The translations under genes and the position numbers were made by a program. DNA of 28,623 bases from a bacterium (GTDB taxonomy: Bacteria > Margulisbacteria > Marinamargulisbacteria > SXXA01): positions 1-28,623 of the forward strand of contig CANNCG010000004.1 of NCBI GenBank assembly GCA_947502965.1, in the 5' to 3' direction. Position 1 is the stretch's first letter. Each line of letters starts with the position of its first letter. Of this stretch, positions 8,245 to 15,006 are shown in pieces. The notes beneath the pieces are model-generated. The model worked only from the letters and a program-made list of their open reading frames with translations. It had not been told where the DNA came from and did not search any database.

Positions 8245-9602
8245 CCTCTCCAAAATGGTCCCGTTTGTTGCGGCACACGGGTGTCGTCGTTTTCCTTCTC
8301 ATTGTTGTGTCCATGTTGTTGTATGCCCTTTTGAGGACGATTCCTCTTCGAATAGATCTCAGCCGTCAGCAGGCCTTATCTTTGACAGAGCAGAGCACCC
8401 AGTTGTTAGAGGGATTGTCGACGGAAGTCGCTGTCACGGCCTTTTTGCGTGCAGGGGAAGGGGATGCTGGGCTTGTATTGGGACTTCTCAGAGAATATCA
8501 GCGTCATACGTCGCGGTTTAAACTGACGGTCGTGGATCCCGATCGTGATCCTGAACATGCGGCGGTTATGGGGGTAGATGCCTATGGGACCCTTGTGTTT
8601 GAGAGCAAATATGGACGCCGAGATGTATATTTGTACCAACTCTTTTCCCAGGATGAGCAGCGGCAAACGCCGGTCTTTATAGGAGAACAGGTGCTCACAG
8701 GGGTTTTGAAAGCCTTGGTGTCTTTTGAGGCCCCACGTGTCGATGTGGCGTTGTTTGGGGTGGAACGTCAGATTCAAGAGAGTGGGTTTTTGTCTTTCTT
8801 TCAGGCCTTGGCGCATGACTTTCGCGAGTTGCGCTTGGTGTCTTTGGATGGGTCTGTACGTGATCCTGCGGACGTGATGCTGGTGGTGGTGCCGTCCTTT
8901 CCTTTGGCCCCAGAAATCATTGCCCGTCTCCGGTCCCATGTGGAATCTGGGCGAGATTTGATTGTGTTGATGGATCCCTTGCGTCCCTCGGAGGTCTTCG
9001 CTGACTGGCTGTCGGATTATGGGATTCGGGTATTGAATGGGGTGATTATGGACCCGTCTGCGTCGTACTTTAATTCGGTTTCAACGGTTATCCCGAACAT
9101 TGCTTCGCATGGCATTACCCAGCCGATGCGTGTCCATCAGCTGTCTATGGTCTTGCCTGTTGCCGGGGCTCTGGATATTTCGGGTATAAAACAACCGGTG
9201 ACCGTGTCTCCTTTGTTATCGTCTTCGCAAAAATCTTGGCGTTCGCAGGGGCCGGACGCGTCCATTGCGCCAGGTCAGGTAACAGGGGCCTTTGTGTTGG
9301 GGGCTTTGTTTGAAAACATTGGCAAAGGTGGCCGGCTCTTGCTCATCCGAGACGCTGATTTTCTCAGAGACGAATTTATCGCGGTTCATGGCAATCAGGA
9401 TTTTATTTTGAATGCGGTCAGTTCGCTTTTGGGTCAGTATGAGGATGTGACCATTCGTCCGCGTTTGATGGGGGGGGCGCCGCTGGTCTTGACCTTGGCC
9501 CAGACGTCGTGGATATTTTTGGCGTCCAGCGTGTTGGCGCCTTGCTTGTTTGCGATTGTGGGTACTTTTGTCTGGTGGCGCCGGCGTCGGCAGCGTAAAT
9601 GA
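8241..9602 (+). CDS. GldG-like ABC transporter auxiliary protein
   Basis: A 453-residue protein with an N-terminal membrane segment (about residues 13-32), a large extracytoplasmic region and a C-terminal membrane segment (about 424-446) followed by WWRRRRQRK. The start of the soluble part, LRIDLSRQQALSLTEQST, is the characteristic opening of GldG (ABC_transp_aux family). A thioredoxin-like or ThuA-like region follows (VVVPSFPLAPEIIARLRSHV then LIVLMDPLRPSE). It is joined to its neighbours by ATGA overlaps at both ends. It is expected to form a complex with the GldA/GldF-like proteins and the DUF4340 protein in the inner membrane. The function of the complex in non-gliding bacteria is not established. 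Confidence 0.88.
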   Translation: MTSPKWSRLLRHTGVVVFLLIVVSMLLYALLRTIPLRIDLSRQQALSLTEQSTQLLEGLSTEVAVTAFLRAGEGDAGLVLGLLREYQRHTSRFKLTVVDPDRDPEHAAVMGVDAYGTLVFESKYGRRDVYLYQLFSQDEQRQTPVFIGEQVLTGVLKALVSFEAPRVDVALFGVERQIQESGFLSFFQALAHDFRELRLVSLDGSVRDPADVMLVVVPSFPLAPEIIARLRSHVESGRDLIVLMDPLRPSEVFADWLSDYGIRVLNGVIMDPSASYFNSVSTVIPNIASHGITQPMRVHQLSMVLPVAGALDISGIKQPVTVSPLLSSSQKSWRSQGPDASIAPGQVTGAFVLGALFENIGKGGRLLLIRDADFLRDEFIAVHGNQDFILNAVSSLLGQYEDVTIRPRLMGGAPLVLTLAQTSWIFLASSVLAPCLFAIVGTFVWWRRRRQRK

Positions 9603-10876
9603 GCCGGTCTTTTCTCCGTCTGACACTGGTATTAGGTCTGCTCGCATGTGTGTTGGGTGTGGTGATTTGGTATCTCTACCGTCCCCCGGCGATGAGGGCC
9701 TTGGCTGCGATAGACGGGGTGTCTTCGCTTGTCTTGACAGTAGAAGGGGTGTCAACACATATGGTCAGATTAAATGGCCTGTGGCAAGCAGATCCGCCGC
9801 AAAACATGCCCCTGGATCAGGAGGCTATCGCGGATATTGTGAGGACGGCCAAGACCGTGCAAAGCCGGCGTACCTTGTCTGCGACGACTGCAAACTTGGA
9901 AACCTTTGGTCTTCTGTCGTCTAGGAACCATCTGGTGTTAAATTCTGAAACAGCGTCGGTTCACATGGTGTATGGGCGTCATACCTTTGATGGGGCAGAT
10001 GTCTATATGCGTGTTCTGGGGAATCCCGAGGTTTTTCTGGTGTCAACGGAGCGTGTTCAACACCTGCTTCGCCAACGTTCGGAGCTGCGAGATCCGTATT
10101 TATTTGGGGTGCCTTCTGCAGATACGTTGGATAGACTTGTGCTGGAACTGCCTGGGCGGCGGTCTATCTTGATGGTGCGTCATGGGGTATTTTGGCTCTT
10201 GGAAGATGCCCAGAAACAAACGTTGCATCTCGTAGATCGCGCCTATTTGGACCAGCTCATTAGCGCGTTGGGGAGTCTTTCTGTGCAGCATTTTGTACAG
10301 ATGCCGTCTCTGAAAAAGAGTCAGGCTTTGTCCCGTCTCACCTTTCAGGCGGGGGAAATACAGCGGGAACTCTTTTTTTTTTGGGTGTCAGGATTGTTGT
10401 TTGTGGCGTTGCCAGACTATCCCAATGAGGTGTTTCAGGTCTCCTCTGAATTTGAAGATCACTTGCGACATGACTGGGTGGCCGAAAGACCTTTCTTGAT
10501 GGATCGGTTTTCACTGGATGCGGTGACGGTGGACACTGTCGCAGAGACCTCGTCGGAAAAAAAAAAGCGAGACTATCACAAAAAACCGACGGGGAAATGG
10601 CAATCTCAAGGCCAAGATGCGACGCTGTGGGTACACAATTTCTTTGTGCATTTGTCAGCTTTAGCGCGTATGATGCCTGCCGTACCGCCCACGGTTATAG
10701 GGCCTGACTATGCGGTTGTTTTGCGTATGGGGACGCATCAGTCGCATTTGGACATTACGAGAACCGAGACGACAGGGGATGGCGATCCACTGCTACGGGT
10801 ACGGTTGATGGGACGTACGATGTGGGTGAGAGATCCCGGCGGGCAGTTTATCGCCCATATGTTGGGACACCCTTGA
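9599..10876 (+). CDS. DUF4340 domain-containing membrane-anchored protein
   Basis: A 425-residue protein with one N-terminal membrane segment (about residues 5-26) and a periplasmic region typical of DUF4340, a domain usually encoded directly after gldG. Visible landmarks are SLVLTVEG near the start of the domain, W-x-ADPP soon after, and VQSRRTLSATTANLETFGL, which corresponds to the conserved 'dLaxyGL' segment. It overlaps the GldG gene by ATGA (9599-9602) and ends 2 bp before rlmD. The gene contains two 10-nt homopolymer runs, T10 at 10373-10382 and A10 at 10557-10566, both within codons and both candidates for slippage. The function is unknown beyond its association with Gld-type exporters. 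Confidence 0.82.
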   Translation: MSRSFLRLTLVLGLLACVLGVVIWYLYRPPAMRALAAIDGVSSLVLTVEGVSTHMVRLNGLWQADPPQNMPLDQEAIADIVRTAKTVQSRRTLSATTANLETFGLLSSRNHLVLNSETASVHMVYGRHTFDGADVYMRVLGNPEVFLVSTERVQHLLRQRSELRDPYLFGVPSADTLDRLVLELPGRRSILMVRHGVFWLLEDAQKQTLHLVDRAYLDQLISALGSLSVQHFVQMPSLKKSQALSRLTFQAGEIQRELFFFWVSGLLFVALPDYPNEVFQVSSEFEDHLRHDWVAERPFLMDRFSLDAVTVDTVAETSSEKKKRDYHKKPTGKWQSQGQDATLWVHNFFVHLSALARMMPAVPPTVIGPDYAVVLRMGTHQSHLDITRTETTGDGDPLLRVRLMGRTMWVRDPGGQFIAHMLGHP

Positions 10877-10878
10877 CC

Positions 10879-12312
10879 ATGTCTGAGCCGCAGGTGATGC
10901 CCTTGCAAAAAAATGAAACCTATAGTTTGAAAATAGACGATCTCACCCATGACGGGGCGGGTGTCGCAAAAATTGGTGGTTTTCCCATTTTTATTCCAGG
11001 GGCGTTGATTGGGGAAGAGATCCGTTGCCGGATTATTCAGGTCAAATCAAAGTATGCCATTGGGAAGTTGGAAGCGGTGTTGCAGCCGTCCAAAGACCGT
11101 GTACTCCCCCCATGTGCGATCTATGGCAAATGTGGAGGCTGTCAGTTGCAGCATCTGGACTACGGGGCGCAACTGCAATGGAAACAACATCTGGTCCAAC
11201 GCCACATGATCCATATCGCAAAATCAGATGTGAGGGTTTACCCCCCGATAGGCGCAAACGAAATCCAAAGGGCGAAGCCCTTTGAAAAAAAAAAACCTCT
11301 TTCGGCGGAGCCGAAAGAGGGTGAATGGCGCTACCGCCATAAAGCCATTTTGCCCTTTGGGGTTTCCCCAAACGGAACCCCCATACTGGGCTTCTATGCG
11401 CCGCATTCTCACCGTGTAGTCCCTGTCTCAGACTGCCTCATCCAAGCGGGAACCTTTGCCGAAATTGTGTCTATCACGCTCTCCTTTGTGCGTGATGCAG
11501 GGCTCTGTGTGTATGACGAAGCAATACACAAAGGTCTTCTGCGGGCCTTGGTTATTCGACGCTCGGCAACGACAGGGAAGCTGGTCGTGGGGCTGAGTCT
11601 CAATGCCAAAACATGTCCGGCTTTGTCTGTCTGGGTGGAAAGCCTGCAGGCCCTCCCTGAGATTCAAGGTGTATTTTTGTGTCAAAATTTTGGGCGCAAC
11701 AACGTTCCATTATCTGGTGCGATCCTACCCTTGTGGGGAGATCTGGTGTTGAGAGAGACTTTGGGAGAGATTTCTTTTGCCTTAGGGCCTTTGTCTTTTT
11801 TTCAGGTCAATCCGGCACAGGCTGCGTATATTGTGGCCTATTTGAAGGCGCTTCCGCTTGGGTCGTCCCCGATCATTTGGGATTTGTATGCCGGTGTTGG
11901 GACGATGGGGCTGGTCTTTGCCCGATCGGCATCTGTTGTCTGTGTGGAGATGGTGCCAGAAGCGGCACAACTGTGTCGTCTCAATGCAGCAGAAAATGGG
12001 TTGGACAATGTCCACGTGATCGAAGGGTCTTTGGAGTCATCTTTGGATCAGTTGGCCAGCTTGCCGTTGCCAGATATGGTGATTTTGGACCCGCCACGCC
12101 AGGGATGCCATGAATCGGTATTGGATTTTCTCCAAAATAGGGAGGTTCCTCTGATTGTCTATATATCATGTGATCCGGCAACCTTTGCGCGAGACAGTCT
12201 CCGTTTGTCTGCAGCCTATCGCTGTACGGATGTGCAGCCGGTGGATATGTTCCCCATGACCCGTCATGTGGAGGTGATTGGGGTGTTTCAGCGTATTACA
12301 CTCTGTTTGTAG
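10879..12312 (+). CDS. rlmD: 23S rRNA (uracil-5-)-methyltransferase, RlmD/RumA family
   Basis: A 477-residue SAM-dependent enzyme methylating uracil C5 in 23S rRNA. It has an N-terminal TRAM domain (about 10-70), the 4Fe-4S cluster cysteines Cys79, Cys85, Cys88 and Cys186, SAM-binding YAGVGTMGLVFA, LDPPRQG, and the catalytic YISCDP with Cys431 and general base Glu465. ATG at 10879, two bases after the preceding stop, gives the normal N-terminus; the longer frame from 10822 overlaps the DUF4340 gene and is not favoured. Between GANE and EWRYRHK, where relatives go almost directly from one to the other, there is an extra segment of about 20 residues (129-148) encoded by a palindromic element (11263-11320). 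The frame remains open. Whether the substrate is U1939 or U747 cannot be told. Confidence 0.93.
   Translation: MSEPQVMPLQKNETYSLKIDDLTHDGAGVAKIGGFPIFIPGALIGEEIRCRIIQVKSKYAIGKLEAVLQPSKDRVLPPCAIYGKCGGCQLQHLDYGAQLQWKQHLVQRHMIHIAKSDVRVYPPIGANEIQRAKPFEKKKPLSAEPKEGEWRYRHKAILPFGVSPNGTPILGFYAPHSHRVVPVSDCLIQAGTFAEIVSITLSFVRDAGLCVYDEAIHKGLLRALVIRRSATTGKLVVGLSLNAKTCPALSVWVESLQALPEIQGVFLCQNFGRNNVPLSGAILPLWGDLVLRETLGEISFALGPLSFFQVNPAQAAYIVAYLKALPLGSSPIIWDLYAGVGTMGLVFARSASVVCVEMVPEAAQLCRLNAAENGLDNVHVIEGSLESSLDQLASLPLPDMVILDPPRQGCHESVLDFLQNREVPLIVYISCDPATFARDSLRLSAAYRCTDVQPVDMFPMTRHVEVIGVFQRITLCL
11263..11320 (+). repeat. In-frame palindromic element inside rlmD
   Basis: Two hairpins follow each other. The first is caaagggc-gaa-gccctttg (11266-11284, 8-bp stem). 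Then comes a run of eleven A (11285-11295). The second is an 11-bp stem, cctctttcggc and gccgaaagagg, with loop gga (11296-11320). The block from 11263 to 11289 matches mutS 22944-22971 with a single-base difference in the loop. The encoded peptide (IQRAKPFEKKKPLSAEPKEG) is rich in Lys/Pro and sits where RlmD relatives have a short loop before the WRYRxK segment, so the protein probably tolerates it as a surface loop. Confidence 0.8.
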
Positions 12313-12575
12313 GTTTCTCCCATGATCCAGGGAATCCAGTGTTCTTATCTGTTCTGCTGATCTGCTTTTTGGGATCACGCTAAACCTACGTGAAAAAATA
12401 AATGTTTTGAGTTTACCAAAAGGGGTATCTTCTGAGGAGATTGGGTTTTATGTGTATATACTTTGCAAAATGAAATCCAGGGTTTAAATCGTGGCGTGGG
12501 CATAAGCCTCATATGTGACCAGAACGATTTAGAATTAAGGTTTTATTTTGGACTGGGTATAAAGGGGGATTGTGT
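12313..12575. other. Intergenic region before a small gene; contains a dispersed repeat
   Basis: This AT-richer stretch separates rlmD from a small plus-strand gene. It holds the reverse-oriented second copy of the 31-bp repeat (12466-12496). An AAAGGGGGA ribosome binding site at 12561-12569 serves the small gene. TATAAA at 12558-12563 is AT-rich but lies too close to the start to be its -10 box with confidence. I see no strong terminator for rlmD. Confidence 0.5.
12466..12496 (-). repeat. Dispersed 31-bp repeat, copy 2
   Basis: On the plus strand this reads caaaatgaaatc (12466-12477), 8 nt, then aaatcgtggcg (12486-12496). It is the reverse complement of the two blocks at 1021-1051, with the same spacing and a different spacer. 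In this copy the spacer does not form the small gaaatc/gatttc palindrome seen in copy 1. Confidence 0.65.
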
Positions 12576-12785
12576 ATGAAAGACGCTTTGTTTATGAATC
12601 AGTTTGAAATTTCGCTCAAGAAATTGCAAGAAAAAAAAGGATGCTGTTCTAAAAAACGTGCGCTGTCACAACGCATGACAGAAAACCCCCTCTTTTATCT
12701 CAGCAACACAAAAATTAATGGACTATCCACCTCAGACGCTAAAGAACTGACAACCCTCTCTAAGCGCTTACAGATGCTTTTCTAA
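12576..12785 (+). CDS. Small hypothetical protein
   Basis: A 69-residue frame starting at ATG 12576 (an in-frame TTG at 12570 is less likely), with a good ribosome binding site AAAGGGGGA 6-7 bases upstream. The product is basic and hydrophilic, without a signal peptide or membrane segment. It has a central ALSQRMTENPLFYLSNTKI region and a C-terminal helix (TSDAKELTTLSKRLQMLF). I do not recognise it. The frame ends exactly at the edge of a strong palindromic terminator, which supports it being a real transcribed gene. Its low GC and position next to a dispersed repeat may mean recent acquisition or rapid evolution. Confidence 0.55.
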   Translation: MKDALFMNQFEISLKKLQEKKGCCSKKRALSQRMTENPLFYLSNTKINGLSTSDAKELTTLSKRLQMLF

Positions 12786-12827
12786 GAGGCTTATTTTTTG
12801 GCCTATAGGCCAAAAAATAAGCCTCTT
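12784..12827. terminator. 44-bp perfect palindrome, bidirectional terminator between convergent genes
   Basis: The arms aagaggcttattttttggcc-ta and ta-ggccaaaaaataagcctctt form a perfect 22-bp-per-arm palindrome with no unpaired centre. It overlaps the stop codon of the small plus-strand gene (TAA 12783-12785) and touches the stop of coaE on the minus strand (12827-12829). T/A tracts lie inside the stem and a short TTTA follows on the plus side. The placement between convergent stops argues for termination in both directions. Confidence 0.8.
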
Positions 12828-13390
12828 TATTCGCTAAGCTCGGCGGTTGCCCAAGCGTGAATCTTGTCAATAAAAGTGACATGGTCATTTTTAATGACGA
12901 CATCCCCTTGACGGCGGTAGGCATCCCGTGAAATTTGGTGGGGGGAAATACGGTCAAACTTTTCACCTGCAATCGATTGAATGACGGCGTCTTCGGCATC
13001 AATGACCAACACCTTGTCCACATAGGGTCTCAGGCCTAAGGCAATCACTAAAGCGCCTACAACAACCACATGAAACCCTTTTTCGCTATGGGCGGTAATT
13101 TCTTCAATCGCCACTTTTTTGAGAGAAGAATGGGTGATTTCATTGAGTTTGAGGAGCGAGGTCTGTGATGCAAATACTTTTTGAGACAGAGCGGTTCGAA
13201 TAACCGCCCCACTTTGATCCAGCATGGCGGCGCCAAAGGCTTTTGAAATAGCCTGTGCAATTTCAGGTTTGAGGAGAATGTTGTGTCCTATTTTGTCTAA
13301 ATCAACAACATGGGCGTTCCAAAGTGTAGAAATTTGATTTGTAGCGGTTGTTTTGCCAGTTCCAACACGTCCCGTAATGCCTAAAATCAT
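12827..13390 (-). CDS. coaE: Dephospho-CoA kinase
   Basis: CoaE phosphorylates the ribose 3'-OH of dephospho-CoA in the last step of CoA synthesis. The 187-residue product has the P-loop GRVGTGKT (7-14; relatives usually have GSGKS), the VVDLDKIGH segment with Asp30 and Asp32 of the substrate/Mg site, ITHSSLKK (the HP-like segment of the family), and late YRRQGD. The length is near the family norm (about 200). It starts at ATG 13388-13390, after AGGG about 10 bases upstream. It is a single-gene unit, ending at the 44-bp palindrome and preceded by a 182-bp gap with a possible promoter. It is only distantly placed from other CoA genes. Confidence 0.9.
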   Translation of the reverse strand: MILGITGRVGTGKTTATNQISTLWNAHVVDLDKIGHNILLKPEIAQAISKAFGAAMLDQSGAVIRTALSQKVFASQTSLLKLNEITHSSLKKVAIEEITAHSEKGFHVVVVGALVIALGLRPYVDKVLVIDAEDAVIQSIAGEKFDRISPHQISRDAYRRQGDVVIKNDHVTFIDKIHAWATAELSE

Positions 13391-13447
13391 GAATGGCGTC
13401 CCTTTATACTGATGTAATCCAAAACAGCGTTTGGTATGAATACAATT

Positions 13448-13476
13448 AGTTTATCCTGTTCCTGAGCTTGCGCCAA
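13448..13476 (-). promoter_or_regulatory. Possible sigma70-type promoter for coaE
   Basis: On the minus strand TTGGCG (13471-13476) is followed after 17 bases by TAAACT (13448-13453). Each box matches four of six consensus positions, and the start site would lie about 50 bases before the coaE ATG. This is a sequence match only. Confidence 0.3.
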
Positions 13477-13543
13477 GTGGACTATTTTTGTCGTTGGTAA
13501 AGCGAAATATTGTTTTTTTTCGGGGCTGCTGCCTCCTACTTAC

Positions 13544-13583
13544 AGGCCTATTAGATTCCCCACTTGGGGAATTCAATAGGCCT
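13544..13583 (-). terminator. Long hairpin at the 3' end of the sugar transferase gene
   Basis: On the minus strand the arms aggcctatt and aataggcct enclose a two-base imperfect step and then attcccca/tggggaat, giving an almost continuous 19-bp stem. The gene's last codons and TGA stop (13573-13575) form part of the stem. No T-run follows, so it may stabilise the 3' end or slow transcription rather than act as a classical intrinsic terminator. Confidence 0.5.
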
Positions 13584-15006
13584 CTTCCCCTTGAAATACA
13601 ACAGAAATTGTGCGAATGAGGATTTTAATATCGAGGATGAATGACCAGTTCTTAATATAGTAGAGATCATAACGAATTTTATGTTCGGGTCTGTTGGTCA
13701 AGACAGCACGTCCGTTAATTTGGGCCCAGCCGGTCATGCCCCCTTTCATTTCGTGGCGTAAATGGAAGTGGGGGATCTCTTTTTCAAAGGCATCTACAAA
13801 AAAAGGACGTTCCGGTCGTGGGCCTACCACACTCATTTCGCCTTTGAGGATATTGATTAATTGGGGCAGTTCATCAATAGAGGTTTTGCGTAAAAATTGT
13901 CCAAATGGGATATATCTCGCGTCTTCTTTTGTGACCATCACCGGGCCTGTTTGAGATTCGGCATCAGGGACCATGGTTCTGAACTTCAGCATGCCAAAAA
14001 CGTTGCCATGCTGACCCACACGTTCTTGCGTGTAGAGTATGGGCCCTTTGGGCGATACCACCTTGATCAACACGGCGATGGCAAAGAGAATGGGTGAGAA
14101 AAGAATGAGAATAATCAAGGCAAGGCTATAGTCCATCAGTATTTTTGCAAACATTTCTAGCAGCGGCGGTTTGGGTGTTTCATAGCTAATAAGTGGAATA
14201 CCATCAAAATCTTCGAATACAGCAAACGAGGAGAGCCAGCTTGCATCTGCGGATACTTTTTTGAGTGTGCAGCCTTGGCTTTTACAAAAAGTTTGGAGGG
14301 CCTCAGGCGAGAGTGATTGAAGGTCACTGACAATGATTAAATCCGGTTTTAACAATAAAATTTGTTGGGCATAACTGTCTGGTGGACCCAAATCAATAAA
14401 CGTTTTTTGGAGGTGAAAATGCAGTTTATGAGGAGGGGCGAGGCATAGATTTCCCAAATAGCGATAGCCTAAACTGGGATACTGTACGATACGCTCCACA
14501 ATATCTTGGGCGGCGTCATCCGCTCCGATAATTAACGTTCGAATGCGGTCTTTTCCCAATCGCAGTGCGCGAAGCTCCAGGGTATGAATGAGCATGTGGG
14601 CCAAGCTCAAGACAAGGGTTCCAATAAGCCATGTATAAAAAACGACATATCGGGATTCTGGAAACGACTTGAATAAAAACGTGATAGCCATGGTCATCAC
14701 GGTGGCGAGACTGATCCCTTTTACAATGGCAATGAATTCGTCTACCTCTGGCATTAATCCAACAAAAGGGTGGTACATGCCACAGAGATAAAAGGTTGGA
14801 ATCCAAATGATCAAAATCAAGGCCATGACATTGAGATAGGCCTCCACTTGTGCTTGCGGGTATACTTTGGCGTGAAAAAAAAGGAAATCTGAAAACAAGG
14901 CCAACTTAAACTTTAAAGCATAGGCAAATACAAAGATAATCGGAATCAAAAATATATCTGTTACCAGACGAAATAAGCGAAACCTCAATAAACGCTTTTT
15001 GATCAC
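13573..15006 (-). CDS. Polyprenyl-phosphate sugar-1-phosphate transferase (exopolysaccharide/O-antigen initiation)
   Basis: A 477-residue membrane enzyme of the WcaJ/WbaP type, which transfers a sugar-1-phosphate from a UDP-sugar to undecaprenyl phosphate to begin a surface glycan. The N-terminal part has four to five membrane segments, followed by a Rossmann-like cytoplasmic domain (RTLIIGADDAAQDIVERIV) and a membrane-associated C-terminal catalytic domain (from about residue 285). Catalytic-domain motifs include YTQERVGQHG, LKFRTMVPDAE, RKTSIDELPQLINILKGEMS, VVGPRPE and GMTGWAQINGR. It starts with GTG overlapping the gpsA stop as GTGA (15003-15006). Which sugar it uses (glucose or another) cannot be read from the sequence. 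No other glycosyltransferases lie next to it. Confidence 0.92.
   Translation of the reverse strand: MIKKRLLRFRLFRLVTDIFLIPIIFVFAYALKFKLALFSDFLFFHAKVYPQAQVEAYLNVMALILIIWIPTFYLCGMYHPFVGLMPEVDEFIAIVKGISLATVMTMAITFLFKSFPESRYVVFYTWLIGTLVLSLAHMLIHTLELRALRLGKDRIRTLIIGADDAAQDIVERIVQYPSLGYRYLGNLCLAPPHKLHFHLQKTFIDLGPPDSYAQQILLLKPDLIIVSDLQSLSPEALQTFCKSQGCTLKKVSADASWLSSFAVFEDFDGIPLISYETPKPPLLEMFAKILMDYSLALIILILFSPILFAIAVLIKVVSPKGPILYTQERVGQHGNVFGMLKFRTMVPDAESQTGPVMVTKEDARYIPFGQFLRKTSIDELPQLINILKGEMSVVGPRPERPFFVDAFEKEIPHFHLRHEMKGGMTGWAQINGRAVLTNRPEHKIRYDLYYIKNWSFILDIKILIRTISVVFQGEEAY

Noticed and set aside
10822..10878. Longer start for RlmD overlapping the DUF4340 gene
   Set aside because: The added residues are an alternative-frame reading of the DUF4340 C-terminus and precede the TRAM domain without counterpart.
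11356..11372. Further hairpin tttgggg-ttt-ccccaaa in rlmD just after the palindromic element
   Set aside because: It is 7 bp, lies in a region (GVSPNG) that need not be an insertion, and has no second copy in the window.
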